A stretch of DNA of 64,000 nucleotides, from assembly GCA_023078555.1 (NCBI GenBank), contig JALAAN010000010.1, forward strand, positions 310,001 to 374,000, written 5' to 3'. Source of the DNA: Ulva prolifera. Its lineage: Eukaryota > Chlorophyta > Ulvophyceae > Ulvales > Ulvaceae. The position numbers and the translations under genes were made by a program. Shown piece by piece: positions 37,151-49,840 of the stretch (its first letter is position 1; each line of letters starts with the position of its first letter). Under the pieces are notes generated by a model that did not search any database, was not told the origin of the DNA, and saw nothing but the letters and a program-made list of their open reading frames with translations.

Positions 37151-40100
37151 ATGTTGAAAAGGCAGCGCGCTCTCCCGCCCCTCATGCAGAAATCCCGCGC
37201 CTCACAAAAACAGGTTCCCAACCTCACGTTTGGGGCTGAATCTTTGCACATGATACTCTCTATGTCAAAGGAATGTGGTGTAGAAGTTTGGAGGCAATCA
37301 AGTGATAAGTCAGGGCAAGGGCTGCTATCAATGTTGAAAAGGCAGCGCGCTCTCCCGCCCCTCATGCAGAAATCTCGCCCTCACAAAAACAGGTTCCCAA
37401 CCTCACGTTAGGGGCTGAATCTTTGCACATGATGCTCTCTATGTCAAAGGAATGTGGTGTAGAAGTTTGGAGGCAATCAAGTGATAAGTCAGGGCTAGGG
37501 CTGCCATCAATGTTGAAATGGCAGCGTGCTCCCATGCCACTCATGCAGAAATCCCGCGCCTCACAAAAACATGTTCCCAACCTCACGTTAGGGGCTGAAT
37601 CTTTGCACATGATGCTATCTATGTCAAATTAATGTGATGTGAGGGTTTGGAGGCAATCAAGTGATAACTCAGGGCTAGGGCTGCTTTAAATGTTGAAATG
37701 GCAGCGTGCTCCCATGCCACTCATGCAGAAATCTCGCACCTCACAAAAACAGGTTCCCAACCTCACCATAGGGGCTGAATCTTTGCACATGATGCTCTCT
37801 ATGTCAAAGGAATGTGGTGTAGAAGTTTGGAGGCAATCAAGTGATAAGTCAGGGCTAGGGCTGCTATCAATGTTGAAATGGCAGCGCGCTCTCCCGCCAC
37901 TCATGCAGAAATCCCGCGCCTCACAAAAACAGGTTCCCAACCTCACGTTAGGGGCTGAATCTATGCACATGATGCTCTCTTTGTCAAAGGAATGTGGTCT
38001 AGAAGTTTGGAGGCAATCAAGTGATAAGTCAGGGCAAGGGTTGCTATCAATGTTGAAAAGGCAGCGCGCTCTCCCGCCCCTCATGCAGAAATCCCGCGCC
38101 TCACAAAAACAGGTTCCCAACCTCACGTTAGGGGCTGAATCTTTGCACATGATACTCTCTATGTCAAAGGAATGTGGTGTAGAAGTTTGGAGGCAATCAA
38201 GTGATAAGTCAGGGCAAGGGCTGCTATCAATGTTGAAAAGGCAGCGCGCTCTCCCGCCCCTCATGCAGAAATCTCGCCCTCACAAAAACAGGTTCCCAAC
38301 CTCACGTTAGGGGCTGAATCTTTGCACATGATGCTCTCTATGTCAAAGGAATGTGGTGTAGAAGTTTGGAGGCAATCAAGTGATAAGTCAGGGCTAGGGC
38401 TGCCATCAATGTTGAAATGGCAGCGTGCTCCCATGCCACTCATGCAGAAATCCCGCGCCTCACAAAAACATGTTCCCAACATCACGTTAGGGGCTGAATC
38501 TTTGCACATGATGCTCTCTATGTCAAAGGAATGTGCTCTAGAAGTTTGGAGGCAATCAAGTGATAAGTCAGGGCTAGGGCTGCTATCAATGTTGAAATGG
38601 CAGCGTGCTCCCATGCCCCTCATGCAGAAATCTCGCCCTCACAAAAACAGGTTCCCAACCTCACGTTAGGGGCTGAATCTTTGCACATGATGCTCTCTTT
38701 GTCAAAGGAATGTGGTCTAGAAGTTTGGAGGCAATCAAGTGACAAGTCAGGGCAAGGGCTGCTATCAATGTTGAAATGGCAGCGCGCTCTCCCGCCACTC
38801 ATGCAGAAATCCCGCGCTTCACAAAAACAGGTTCCCAACCTCACGTTAGGGGCTGAATCTTTGCACATGATACTCTCTATGTCACAGGAATGTGGTCTAG
38901 AAGTTTGGAGGCAGTCAAGTGATAAGTCAGGGCAAGGGCTCCTATCAATGTTGAAATGGCAGCGCGCTCTCCCGCCACTCATGCAGAAATCTCGCGCCTC
39001 ACAAAAACATGTTCCCAACCTCACGTTAGGGGCTGAATCTTTGCACATGATGCTCTCTATGTCAAAGGAATGTGGTGTAGAAGTTTGGAGGCAATCAAGT
39101 GATAAGTCAGGGCTAGGGCTGCCATCAATGTTGAAATGGCAGCGTGCTCCCATGCCACTCATGCAGAAATCCCGCGCCTCACAAAAACATGTTCCCAACA
39201 TCACGTTAGGGGCTGAATCTTTGCACATGATGCTCTCTATGTCAAAGGAATGTGGTCTAGAAGTTTGGAGGCAATCAAGTGATAAGTCAGGGCTAGGGCT
39301 GCTATCAATGTTGAAATGGCAGCGTGCTCCCATGCCCCTCATGCAGAAATCTCGCACCTCACAAAAACAGGTTCCCAACCTCACCTTAGGGGCTGAATCT
39401 TTGCACATGATGCTCTCTATGTCAAAGGAATGTGGTGTAGAAGTTTGGAGGCAATCAAGTGATAAGTCAGGGCTAGGGCTGCTATCAATGTTGAAATGGC
39501 AGCGCGCTCTCCCGCCACTCATGCAGAAATCCCGCGCCTCACAAAAACAGGTTCCCAACCTCACGTTAGGGGCTGAATCTTTGCACATGATGCTCTCTTT
39601 GTCAAAGGAATGTGGTCTAGAAGTTTGGAGGCAATCAAGTGATAAGTCAGGGCAAGGGTTGCTATCAATGTTGAAAAGGCAGCGCGCTCTCCCGCCCCTC
39701 ATGCAGAAATCCCGCGCCTCACAGAAACAGGTTCCCAACCTCACGTTAGGGGCTGAATCTTTGCACATGATACTCTCTATGTCAAAGGAATGTGGTGTAG
39801 AAGTTTGGAGGCAATCAAGTGATAAGTCAGGGCAAGGGCTGCTATCAATGTTGAAAAGGCAGCGCGCTCTCCCGCCCCTCATGCAGAAATCTCGCCCTCA
39901 CAAAAACAGGTTCCCAACCTCACGTTAGGGGCTGAATCTTTGCACATGATGCTCTCTATGTCAAAGGAATGTGGTGTAGAAGTTTGGAGGCAATCAAGTG
40001 ATAAGTCAGGGCTAGGGCTGCCATCAATGTTGAAAAGGCAGCGCGCTCTCCCGCCCCTCATGCAGAAATCCCGCGCCTCACAAAAACAGGTTCCCAACCT

Positions 40101-40194
40101 CACGTTTGGGGCTGAATCTTTGCACATGATACTCTCTATGTCAAAGGAATGTGGTGTAGAAGTTTGGAGGCAATCAAGTGATAAGTCAGGGCAA

Positions 40195-41326
40195 GGGCTG
40201 CTATCAATGTTGAAATGGCAGCACGCTCTCCCGCCACTCATGCAGAAATCTCGCCCCCGCAAAAACAGGTTCCCAACCTCACTTTAGGGGCTGAATCTTT
40301 GCACATGATGCTATCTATGTCAAATTAATGTGATGTGATGGTTTGGAGGCAATCAAGTGATAACTCAGGGCTAGGGCTGCTTTAAATGTTGAAATGGCAG
40401 CGTGCTCCCATGCCACTCATGCAGAATTCTCGCACCTCACCAAAACAGGTTCCCAACCTCACCTTAGGGGCTGAATCTTTGCACATGATGCTCTCTATGT
40501 CAAAGGAATGTGGTGTAGAAGTTTGGAGGCAATCAAGTGATAAGTCAGGGCTAGGGCTGCTATCAATGTTGAAATGGCAGCACGCTCTCCCGCCACTCAT
40601 GCAGAAATCTCGCCCTCGCAAAAACAGGTTCCCAACCTCACTTTAGGGGCTGAATCTTTGCACATGATGCTATCTATGTCAAATTAATGTGATGTGATGG
40701 TTTGGAGGCAATCAAGTGATAACTCAGGGCTAGGGCTGCTTTAAATGTTGAAATGGCAGCGTGCTCCCATGCCACTCATGCAGAAATCTCGCACCTCACA
40801 AAAACAGGTTCCCAACCTCACCTTAGGGGCTGAATCTTTGCACATGATGCTCTCTATGTCAAAGGAATGTGGTGTAGAAGTTTGGAGGCAATCAAGTGAT
40901 AAGTCAGGGCTAGGGCTGCTATCAATGTTGAAAAGGCAGCGCGCTCTCCCGCCCCTCATGCAGAAATCCCGCGCCTCACAAAAACAGGTTCCCAACCTCA
41001 CGTTTGGGGCTGAATCTTTGCACATGATACTCTCTATGTCAAAGGAATGTGGTGTAGAAGTTTGGAGGCAATCAAGTGATAAGTCAGGGCAAGGGCTGCT
41101 ATCAATGTTGAAAAGGCAGCGCGCTCTCCCGCCCCTCATGCAGAAATCTCGCCCTCACAAAAACAGGTTCCCAACCTCACGTTAGGGGCTGAATCTTTGC
41201 ACATGATGCTCTCTATGTCAAAGGAATGTGGTGTAGAAGTTTGGAGGCAATCAAGTGATAAGTCAGGGCTAGGGCTGCCATCAATGTTGAAATGGCAGCG
41301 TGCTCCCATGCCACTCATGCAGAAAT
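40195..41326 (+). repeat. Copy of 36,421-37,552 at 21-monomer spacing (3,774 bp)
   Basis: The double dimer with gatgtgatggttt, the gaattc T unit and the following gaaaagg monomers recur. The right edge lies at site 45 (cccgcg at 37,553, ctcgca at 41,327). Because 41,285-41,326 also fits the next block (spacing 3,594), a shared stretch of about 40 bp marks where the two source segments were joined, with loss of one 180-bp monomer. Confidence 0.8.
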
Positions 41327-43067
41327 CTCGCACCTCACAAAAACAGGTTCCCAACCTCACCATAGGGGCTGAATCTTTGCACATGATGCTCTCTATGTCA
41401 AAGGAATGTGGTGTAGAAGTTTGGAGGCAATCAAGTGATAAGTCAGGGCTAGGGCTGCTATCAATGTTGAAATGGCAGCGCGCTCTCCCGCCACTCATGC
41501 AGAAATCCCGCGCCTCACAAAAACAGGTTCCCAACCTCACGTTAGGGGCTGAATCTATGCACATGATGCTCTCTTTGTCAAAGGAATGTGGTCTAGAAGT
41601 TTGGAGGCAATCAAGTGATAAGTCAGGGCAAGGGTTGCTATCAATGTTGAAAAGGCAGCGCGCTCTCCCGCCCCTCATGCAGAAATCCCGCGCCTCACAA
41701 AAACAGGTTCCCAACCTCACGTTAGGGGCTGAATCTTTGCACATGATACTCTCTATGTCAAAGGAATGTGGTGTAGAAGTTTGGAGGCAATCAAGTGATA
41801 AGTCAGGGCAAGGGCTGCTATCAATGTTGAAAAGGCAGCGCGCTCTCCCGCCCCTCATGCAGAAATCTCGCCCTCACAAAAACAGGTTCCCAACCTCACG
41901 TTAGGGGCTGAATCTTTGCACATGATGCTCTCTATGTCAAAGGAATGTGGTGTAGAAGTTTGGAGGCAATCAAGTGATAAGTCAGGGCTAGGGCTGCCAT
42001 CAATGTTGAAATGGCAGCGTGCTCCCATGCCACTCATGCAGAAATCCCGCGCCTCACAAAAACATGTTCCCAACATCACGTTAGGGGCTGAATCTTTGCA
42101 CATGATGCTCTCTATGTCAAAGGAATGTGCTCTAGAAGTTTGGAGGCAATCAAGTGATAAGTCAGGGCTAGGGCTGCTATCAATGTTGAAATGGCAGCGT
42201 GCTCCCATGCCCCTCATGCAGAAATCTCGCCCTCACAAAAACAGGTTCCCAACCTCACGTTAGGGGCTGAATCTTTGCACATGATGCTCTCTTTGTCAAA
42301 GGAATGTGGTCTAGAAGTTTGGAGGCAATCAAGTGACAAGTCAGGGCAAGGGCTGCTATCAATGTTGAAATGGCAGCGCGCTCTCCCGCCACTCATGCAG
42401 AAATCCCGCGCTTCACAAAAACAGGTTCCCAACCTCACGTTAGGGGCTGAATCTTTGCACATGATACTCTCTATGTCACAGGAATGTGGTCTAGAAGTTT
42501 GGAGGCAGTCAAGTGATAAGTCAGGGCAAGGGCTCCTATCAATGTTGAAATGGCAGCGCGCTCTCCCGCCACTCATGCAGAAATCTCGCGCCTCACAAAA
42601 ACATGTTCCCAACCTCACGTTAGGGGCTGAATCTTTGCACATGATGCTCTCTATGTCAAAGGAATGTGGTGTAGAAGTTTGGAGGCAATCAAGTGATAAG
42701 TCAGGGCTAGGGCTGCCATCAATGTTGAAATGGCAGCGTGCTCCCATGCCACTCATGCAGAAATCCCGCGCCTCACAAAAACATGTTCCCAACATCACGT
42801 TAGGGGCTGAATCTTTGCACATGATGCTCTCTATGTCAAAGGAATGTGGTCTAGAAGTTTGGAGGCAATCAAGTGATAAGTCAGGGCTAGGGCTGCTATC
42901 AATGTTGAAATGGCAGCGTGCTCCCATGCCCCTCATGCAGAAATCTCGCACCTCACAAAAACAGGTTCCCAACCTCACCTTAGGGGCTGAATCTTTGCAC
43001 ATGATGCTCTCTATGTCAAAGGAATGTGGTGTAGAAGTTTGGAGGCAATCAAGTGATAAGTCAGGGC
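41285..43067 (+). repeat. Copy of 37,691-39,473 at 20-monomer spacing (3,594 bp)
   Basis: The caccataggg T unit, gaatctatgcac, gtgctctagaag and ggcagtcaag markers follow in the same order as in the first copy. The right edge is site 167 (ggctaggg at 39,474, ggcaaggg at 43,068). Beyond it, the sequence follows the pattern of 35.3 kb instead, so 43,068 is inside a block switch. Confidence 0.8.
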
Positions 43068-46000
43068 AAGGGCTCCTATCAATGTTGAAATGGCAGCGCG
43101 CTCTCCCGCCACTCATGCAGAAATCCCGCGCCTCACAAAAACAGGTTCCCAACCTCACGTTAGGGGCTGAATCTTTGCACATGATGCTCTCTTTGTCAAA
43201 GGAATGTGGTCTAGAAGTTTGGAGGCAATCAAGTGATAAGTCAGGGCAAGGGTTGCTATCAATGTTGAAAAGGCAGCGCGCTCTCCCGCCACTCATGCAG
43301 AAATCCCGCGCTTCACAAAAACAGGTTCCCAACCTCACGTTAGGGGCTGAATCTTTGCACATGATACTCTCTATGTCACAGGAATGTGGTCTAGAAGTTT
43401 GGAGGCAATCAAGTGATAAGTCAGGGCTAGGGCTGCTATCAATGTTGAAAAGGCAGCGCGCTCTCCCGCCCCTCATGCAGAAATCCCGCGCCTCACAAAA
43501 ACAGGTTCCCAACCTCACGTTAGGGGCTGAATCTTTGCACATGATACTCTCTATGTCACAGGAATGTGGTCTAGAAGTTTGGAGGCAATCAAGTGATAAG
43601 TCAGGGCAAGGGCTCCTATCAATGTTGAAATGGCAGCGCGCTCTCCCGCCACTCATGCAGAAATCTCGCCCTCACAAAAACAGGTTCCCAACCTCACGTT
43701 AGGGGCTGAATCTTTGCACATGATGCTCTCTATGTCAAAGGAATGTGGTCTAGAAGTTTGGAGGCAATCAAGTGACAAGTCAGGGCAAGGGTTGCTATCA
43801 ATGTTGAAATGGCAGCGCGCTCTCCCGCCCCTCATGCAGAAATCTCGCCCTCACAAAAACAGGTTCCCAACCTCACGTTCGGGGCTGAATCTTTGCACAT
43901 GATGCTCTCTATGTCAAAGGAATGTGGTGTAGAAGTTTGGAGGCAATCAAGTGATAAGTCAGGGCAAGGGTTGCTATCAATGTTGAAAAGGCAGCGCGCT
44001 CTCCCGCCCCTCATGCAGAAATCCCGCGCCTCACAAAAACAGGTTCCCAACCTCACGTTTGGGGCTGAATCTTTGCACATGATACTCTCTATGTCAAAGG
44101 AATGTCATGTAGAAGTTTGGAGGCAATCAAGTGATAAGTCAGGGCTAGGGCTGCTATCAATGTTGAAATGGCAGCACGCTCTCCCGCCACTCATGCAGAA
44201 ATCTCGCCCCCGCAAAAACAGGTTCCCAACCTCACTTTAGGGGCTGAATCTTTGCACATGATGCTATCTATGTCAAATTAATGTGATGTGATGGTTTGGA
44301 GGCAATCAAGTGATAACTCAGGGCTAGGGCTGCTTTAAATGTTGAAATGGCAGCGTGCTCCCATGCCACTCATGCAGAATTCTCGCACCTCACCAAAACA
44401 GGTTCCCAACCTCACCTTAGGGGCTGAATCTTTGCACATGATGCTCTCTATGTCAAAGGAATGTGGTGTAGAAGTTTGGAGGCAATCAAGTGATAAGTCA
44501 GGGCTAGGGCTGCTATCAATGTTGAAATGGCAGCACGCTCTCCCGCCACTCATGCAGAAATCTCGCCCTCGCAAAAACAGGTTCCCAACCTCACTTTAGG
44601 GGCTGAATCTTTGCACATGATGCTATCTATGTCAAATTAATGTGATGTGATGGTTTGGAGGCAATCAAGTGATAACTCAGGGCTAGGGCTGCTTTAAATG
44701 TTGAAATGGCAGCGTGCTCCCATGCCACTCATGCAGAAATCTCGCACCTCACAAAAACAGGTTCCCAACCTCACCTTAGGGGCTGAATCTTTGCACATGA
44801 TGCTCTCTATGTCAAAGGAATGTGGTGTAGAAGTTTGGAGGCAATCAAGTGATAAGTCAGGGCTAGGGCTGCTATCAATGTTGAAAAGGCAGCGCGCTCT
44901 CCCGCCCCTCATGCAGAAATCCCGCGCCTCACAAAAACAGGTTCCCAACCTCACGTTTGGGGCTGAATCTTTGCACATGATACTCTCTATGTCAAAGGAA
45001 TGTGGTGTAGAAGTTTGGAGGCAATCAAGTGATAAGTCAGGGCAAGGGCTGCTATCAATGTTGAAAAGGCAGCGCGCTCTCCCGCCCCTCATGCAGAAAT
45101 CTCGCCCTCACAAAAACAGGTTCCCAACCTCACGTTAGGGGCTGAATCTTTGCACATGATGCTCTCTATGTCAAAGGAATGTGGTGTAGAAGTTTGGAGG
45201 CAATCAAGTGATAAGTCAGGGCTAGGGCTGCCATCAATGTTGAAATGGCAGCGTGCTCCCATGCCACTCATGCAGAAATCCCGCGCCTCACAAAAACATG
45301 TTCCCAACCTCACGTTAGGGGCTGAATCTTTGCACATGATGCTATCTATGTCAAATTAATGTGATGTGAGGGTTTGGAGGCAATCAAGTGATAACTCAGG
45401 GCTAGGGCTGCTTTAAATGTTGAAATGGCAGCGTGCTCCCATGCCACTCATGCAGAAATCTCGCACCTCACAAAAACAGGTTCCCAACCTCACCATAGGG
45501 GCTGAATCTTTGCACATGATGCTCTCTATGTCAAAGGAATGTGGTGTAGAAGTTTGGAGGCAATCAAGTGATAAGTCAGGGCTAGGGCTGCTATCAATGT
45601 TGAAATGGCAGCGCGCTCTCCCGCCACTCATGCAGAAATCCCGCGCCTCACAAAAACAGGTTCCCAACCTCACGTTAGGGGCTGAATCTATGCACATGAT
45701 GCTCTCTTTGTCAAAGGAATGTGGTCTAGAAGTTTGGAGGCAATCAAGTGATAAGTCAGGGCAAGGGTTGCTATCAATGTTGAAAAGGCAGCGCGCTCTC
45801 CCGCCCCTCATGCAGAAATCCCGCGCCTCACAAAAACAGGTTCCCAACCTCACGTTAGGGGCTGAATCTTTGCACATGATACTCTCTATGTCAAAGGAAT
45901 GTGGTGTAGAAGTTTGGAGGCAATCAAGTGATAAGTCAGGGCAAGGGCTGCTATCAATGTTGAAAAGGCAGCGCGCTCTCCCGCCCCTCATGCAGAAATC

Positions 46001-47940
46001 TCGCCCTCACAAAAACAGGTTCCCAACCTCACGTTAGGGGCTGAATCTTTGCACATGATGCTCTCTATGTCAAAGGAATGTGGTGTAGAAGTTTGGAGGC
46101 AATCAAGTGATAAGTCAGGGCTAGGGCTGCCATCAATGTTGAAATGGCAGCGTGCTCCCATGCCACTCATGCAGAAATCCCGCGCCTCACAAAAACATGT
46201 TCCCAACATCACGTTAGGGGCTGAATCTTTGCACATGATGCTCTCTATGTCAAAGGAATGTGCTCTAGAAGTTTGGAGGCAATCAAGTGATAAGTCAGGG
46301 CTAGGGCTGCTATCAATGTTGAAATGGCAGCGTGCTCCCATGCCCCTCATGCAGAAATCTCGCCCTCACAAAAACAGGTTCCCAACCTCACGTTAGGGGC
46401 TGAATCTTTGCACATGATGCTCTCTTTGTCAAAGGAATGTGGTCTAGAAGTTTGGAGGCAATCAAGTGACAAGTCAGGGCAAGGGCTGCTATCAATGTTG
46501 AAATGGCAGCGCGCTCTCCCGCCACTCATGCAGAAATCCCGCGCTTCACAAAAACAGGTTCCCAACCTCACGTTAGGGGCTGAATCTTTGCACATGATAC
46601 TCTCTATGTCACAGGAATGTGGTCTAGAAGTTTGGAGGCAGTCAAGTGATAAGTCAGGGCAAGGGCTCCTATCAATGTTGAAATGGCAGCGCGCTCTCCC
46701 GCCACTCATGCAGAAATCTCGCGCCTCACAAAAACATGTTCCCAACCTCACGTTAGGGGCTGAATCTTTGCACATGATGCTCTCTATGTCAAAGGAATGT
46801 GGTGTAGAAGTTTGGAGGCAATCAAGTGATAAGTCAGGGCTAGGGCTGCCATCAATGTTGAAATGGCAGCGTGCTCCCATGCCACTCATGCAGAAATCCC
46901 GCGCCTCACAAAAACATGTTCCCAACATCACGTTAGGGGCTGAATCTTTGCACATGATGCTCTCTATGTCAAAGGAATGTGGTCTAGAAGTTTGGAGGCA
47001 ATCAAGTGATAAGTCAGGGCTAGGGCTGCTATCAATGTTGAAATGGCAGCGTGCTCCCATGCCCCTCATGCAGAAATCTCGCACCTCACAAAAACAGGTT
47101 CCCAACCTCACCTTAGGGGCTGAATCTTTGCACATGATGCTCTCTATGTCAAAGGAATGTGGTGTAGAAGTTTGGAGGCAATCAAGTGATAAGTCAGGGC
47201 TAGGGCTGCTATCAATGTTGAAATGGCAGCGCGCTCTCCCGCCACTCATGCAGAAATCCCGCGCCTCACAAAAACAGGTTCCCAACCTCACGTTAGGGGC
47301 TGAATCTTTGCACATGATGCTCTCTTTGTCAAAGGAATGTGGTCTAGAAGTTTGGAGGCAATCAAGTGATAAGTCAGGGCAAGGGTTGCTATCAATGTTG
47401 AAAAGGCAGCGCGCTCTCCCGCCCCTCATGCAGAAATCCCGCGCCTCACAGAAACAGGTTCCCAACCTCACGTTAGGGGCTGAATCTTTGCACATGATAC
47501 TCTCTATGTCAAAGGAATGTGGTGTAGAAGTTTGGAGGCAATCAAGTGATAAGTCAGGGCAAGGGCTGCTATCAATGTTGAAAAGGCAGCGCGCTCTCCC
47601 GCCCCTCATGCAGAAATCTCGCCCTCACAAAAACAGGTTCCCAACCTCACGTTAGGGGCTGAATCTTTGCACATGATGCTCTCTATGTCAAAGGAATGTG
47701 GTGTAGAAGTTTGGAGGCAATCAAGTGATAAGTCAGGGCTAGGGCTGCTATCAATGTTGAAAAGGCAGCGCGCTCTCCCGCCCCTCATGCAGAAATCCCG
47801 CGCCTCACAAAAACAGGTTCCCAACCTCACGTTTGGGGCTGAATCTTTGCACATGATACTCTCTATGTCAAAGGAATGTGGTGTAGAAGTTTGGAGGCAA
47901 TCAAGTGATAAGTCAGGGCAAGGGCTGCTATCAATGTTGA
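42983..47940 (+). repeat. Copy of 35,256-40,213 at 43-monomer spacing (7,727 bp)
   Basis: Nearly 5 kb match, and the one difference noticed is site 176 (ccatc at 40,022, ctatc at 47,749). Shared rare markers are gtcatgtagaag (36,378 and 44,105), gaattc (36,651 and 44,378), gaatctatg and cacagaaac (39,722 and 47,448). Edges are cgttcgggg versus cttagggg at 35,255/42,982 and the gaaatggcagcac/gaaaaggcagcg difference at about 40,214/47,941. Confidence 0.85.
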
Positions 47941-49801
47941 AAAGGCAGCGCGCTCTCCCGCCCCTCATGCAGAAATCTCGCCCTCACAAAAACAGGTTCC
48001 CAACCTCACGTTAGGGGCTGAATCTTTGCACATGATGCTCTCTATGTCAAAGGAATGTGGTGTAGAAGTTTGGAGGCAATCAAGTGATAAGTCAGGGCTA
48101 GGGCTGCCATCAATGTTGAAATGGCAGCGTGCTCCCATGCCACTCATGCAGAAATCCCGCGCCTCACAAAAACATGTTCCCAACCTCACGTTAGGGGCTG
48201 AATCTTTGCACATGATGCTATCTATGTCAAATTAATGTGATGTGAGGGTTTGGAGGCAATCAAGTGATAACTCAGGGCTAGGGCTGCTTTAAATGTTGAA
48301 ATGGCAGCGTGCTCCCATGCCACTCATGCAGAAATCTCGCACCTCACAAAAACAGGTTCCCAACCTCACCATAGGGGCTGAATCTTTGCACATGATGCTC
48401 TCTATGTCAAAGGAATGTGGTGTAGAAGTTTGGAGGCAATCAAGTGATAAGTCAGGGCTAGGGCTGCTATCAATGTTGAAATGGCAGCGCGCTCTCCCGC
48501 CACTCATGCAGAAATCCCGCGCCTCACAAAAACAGGTTCCCAACCTCACGTTAGGGGCTGAATCTATGCACATGATGCTCTCTTTGTCAAAGGAATGTGG
48601 TCTAGAAGTTTGGAGGCAATCAAGTGATAAGTCAGGGCAAGGGTTGCTATCAATGTTGAAAAGGCAGCGCGCTCTCCCGCCCCTCATGCAGAAATCCCGC
48701 GCCTCACAAAAACAGGTTCCCAACCTCACGTTAGGGGCTGAATCTTTGCACATGATACTCTCTATGTCAAAGGAATGTGGTGTAGAAGTTTGGAGGCAAT
48801 CAAGTGATAAGTCAGGGCAAGGGCTGCTATCAATGTTGAAAAGGCAGCGCGCTCTCCCGCCCCTCATGCAGAAATCTCGCCCTCACAAAAACAGGTTCCC
48901 AACCTCACGTTAGGGGCTGAATCTTTGCACATGATGCTCTCTATGTCAAAGGAATGTGGTGTAGAAGTTTGGAGGCAATCAAGTGATAAGTCAGGGCTAG
49001 GGCTGCCATCAATGTTGAAATGGCAGCGTGCTCCCATGCCACTCATGCAGAAATCCCGCGCCTCACAAAAACATGTTCCCAACATCACGTTAGGGGCTGA
49101 ATCTTTGCACATGATGCTCTCTATGTCAAAGGAATGTGCTCTAGAAGTTTGGAGGCAATCAAGTGATAAGTCAGGGCTAGGGCTGCTATCAATGTTGAAA
49201 TGGCAGCGTGCTCCCATGCCCCTCATGCAGAAATCTCGCCCTCACAAAAACAGGTTCCCAACCTCACGTTAGGGGCTGAATCTTTGCACATGATGCTCTC
49301 TTTGTCAAAGGAATGTGGTCTAGAAGTTTGGAGGCAATCAAGTGACAAGTCAGGGCAAGGGCTGCTATCAATGTTGAAATGGCAGCGCGCTCTCCCGCCA
49401 CTCATGCAGAAATCCCGCGCTTCACAAAAACAGGTTCCCAACCTCACGTTAGGGGCTGAATCTTTGCACATGATACTCTCTATGTCACAGGAATGTGGTC
49501 TAGAAGTTTGGAGGCAGTCAAGTGATAAGTCAGGGCAAGGGCTCCTATCAATGTTGAAATGGCAGCGCGCTCTCCCGCCACTCATGCAGAAATCTCGCGC
49601 CTCACAAAAACATGTTCCCAACCTCACGTTAGGGGCTGAATCTTTGCACATGATGCTCTCTATGTCAAAGGAATGTGGTGTAGAAGTTTGGAGGCAATCA
49701 AGTGATAAGTCAGGGCTAGGGCTGCCATCAATGTTGAAATGGCAGCGTGCTCCCATGCCACTCATGCAGAAATCCCGCGCCTCACAAAAACATGTTCCCA
49801 A
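47652..49801 (+). repeat. Copy of 44,776-46,925 at 16-monomer spacing (2,876 bp)
   Basis: A further copy of the caccataggg / gaatctatg / gtgctctagaag / ggcagtcaag block. The left edge is cacctta (44,775) versus cacgtta (47,651). The right edge is aacatcacg (46,926) versus aacctcacg (49,802). Shortly after, at about 49,846, the first indel (gtcaaggaatg) opens the third low-quality stretch. Confidence 0.8.
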
Positions 49802-49840
49802 CCTCACGTTAGGGGCTGAATCTTTGCACATGATGCTCTC

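Larger units (their letters stand above)
34906..49840 (+). repeat. Right satellite domain
   Basis: This is clean array with its own variant set: caccataggg T units (37,766, 41,360, 45,493 and 48,370), gaatctatgcac (37,971, 41,564, 45,687 and 48,564), gtgctctagaag (38,532, 42,127, 46,260 and 49,137), ggcagtcaag (38,911, 42,507, 46,637 and 49,514), gaaaaggcag monomers in quantity, and gatgtgatggttt S units. None of these changes was noticed in the left domain except gaaaaggcag. The domain is built from four overlapping duplications listed separately. Confidence 0.85.
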
